NCBI GenBank assembly: GCA_937911175.1
Contig: CALDSE010000029.1
Location: 1-64,000 of the forward strand
Reading direction: 5' to 3'
DNA length: 64,000 nucleotides
Source of the DNA: an uncultured Sediminibacterium sp.
GTDB lineage: Bacteria > Bacteroidota > Bacteroidia > Chitinophagales > Chitinophagaceae
The notes beneath the pieces were generated by a model. The model had not been told where the DNA came from, did no database searches, and saw only the letters and a program-made list of their open reading frames with translations. The position numbers and the translations under genes were made by a program. This document shows positions 63,431 through 64,000 of this stretch, piece after piece. How positions within the stretch are numbered: the first letter of the stretch is position 1; each line of letters begins with the position of its first letter.

Positions 63431-63955
63431 TTAGTTGTTGATGCCCAATTCTTTTAAAACGTCGTCGCTTTTGTCCAGTTTTGGGTCTGCAAATATAATG
63501 GTAATTCCTTCACTTTTATCCAAAATGAAGTCATAAGCCCTTGCCGCAGCCATTTTTTGGACTGCATTATATACCTTATCCTGAATGGGTTTAACCAGTT
63601 TTTGCCTTTCTTTAAATAAATCACCCTCGTAGCCAAAACGCTTTTTTTGCAAATCTCTCAACTCTTTTTCTTTTATAAAAAGCTCATCTTCTCTCTTTTT
63701 TCTAAGATCTTCAGAGAGCATAAATTGCTCAGCCTCATAGTTTTTATACATTTTATCCAAGGCCATTTGCTTGACATCAATTTCTTGTTGCCAGCCATCT
63801 CCTAGGACTTTCAATTTTTTGTCTGCATCCTTATATTCAGGAATCTTATCTAAAATATACTTGGTATTAATAACCGCATATTTTGTTTGTGCCTGACTTG
63901 TAAAAAAAGTGGCTAGTCCAATAAAAAGGACCAAAATCTGTTTTTTAAGTTGCAT
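63431..63955 (-). CDS. OmpH/Skp-family periplasmic chaperone, first copy
   Basis: 174 residues. Sec signal about 1-22 (FFTSQAQ), then TKYAVINTKYILDKIPEYKDADKKL, the coiled coil (about 45-115, rich in K, E and Q) and AARAYDFILDKSEGITIIFADPKLDKSDDVLK. This is the general Skp organisation. Tandem OmpH genes are common downstream of bamA in Bacteroidota; the next gene is outside the window. It is cotranscribed with the second copy. Confidence 0.88.
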   Translation of the reverse strand: MQLKKQILVLFIGLATFFTSQAQTKYAVINTKYILDKIPEYKDADKKLKVLGDGWQQEIDVKQMALDKMYKNYEAEQFMLSEDLRKKREDELFIKEKELRDLQKKRFGYEGDLFKERQKLVKPIQDKVYNAVQKMAAARAYDFILDKSEGITIIFADPKLDKSDDVLKELGINN

Positions 63956-64000
63956 GTTCGATTATTTTTGAAATGAAAATTACAATAAATATTATTCTGG

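Overview
The window is AT-rich chromosomal DNA from a Bacteroidota bacterium, most likely of the Chitinophagaceae (Sediminibacterium-like). This is inferred from the gene families: DUF4286, TIGR02757, ribosomal protein THX, a LOG-family protein, split MetH, paired OmpH/Skp genes and a bacterial deoxyhypusine-synthase homologue. It also fits promoter-like TTTG/TAnnTTTG elements and the absence of clear Shine-Dalgarno sequences. It is ordinary, gene-dense chromosome. I see no tRNA, rRNA, CRISPR array, transposase, integrase or phage gene.

Region 1 (1-14.8 kb): a truncated anti-sigma-like membrane protein and an outer-membrane protein, then serS, gcvH, a VanZ-like protein, a MarR regulator, a GHL10 glycoside hydrolase, a Kup potassium transporter, an SRPBCC protein, a UvrD-type helicase fused to a RecB-like Fe-S nuclease, an Ig-like lipoprotein, recR and a YceI protein. 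Region 2 (14.8-22.1 kb): a two-gene methionine synthase (metH split between the homocysteine and folate modules) behind a structured leader that can be drawn as a pseudoknot, then a LOG protein, an unrecognised secreted protein, exodeoxyribonuclease III and DUF4286. Region 3 (22.1-45.5 kb): HU, ribosomal protein THX with a repeat tail, FkbM methyltransferase, MeaB, a glycosyltransferase, coaX, an outer-membrane protein, lptC, an aldo/keto reductase, a CNNM/CBS protein, tatC, rpiB, an M28 peptidase, a deoxyhypusine-synthase-like enzyme, SdpI, a Cys/Met PLP enzyme, TIGR02757, an SDR, a HAD phosphatase, psd, cdsA, a CPBP protease, a Dus enzyme, glutathione peroxidase and an aldehyde dehydrogenase.

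Region 4 (45.7-59.3 kb) is the most interesting. It is a sugar-oxidation neighbourhood: two Gfo/Idh/MocA oxidoreductases, three xylose-isomerase-like TIM barrels, a GMC flavoprotein with an apparent Fe-S motif, its gluconate-2-dehydrogenase-subunit-3-like Tat partner, a lipoprotein cytochrome c and a DUF1080 protein. Together they look like a periplasmic 3-keto-glycoside oxidation and cleavage pathway. The octamer AACGATTT lies within about 30 bases upstream of four start codons in this region and may mark a small regulon. Several members carry twin-arginine signals, which fits the tatC gene elsewhere in the window.

Region 5 (59.3-64 kb): tadA, then a 416-base gene-free stretch with two 70-bp palindromic repeats, an inverted half-copy and a terminator-like hairpin. 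After it come superoxide dismutase, the classical rpmH-rnpA-yidD set (rpmH is only 53 codons; rnpA and yidD both appear to start at TTG), murI and two OmpH/Skp-like periplasmic chaperones.
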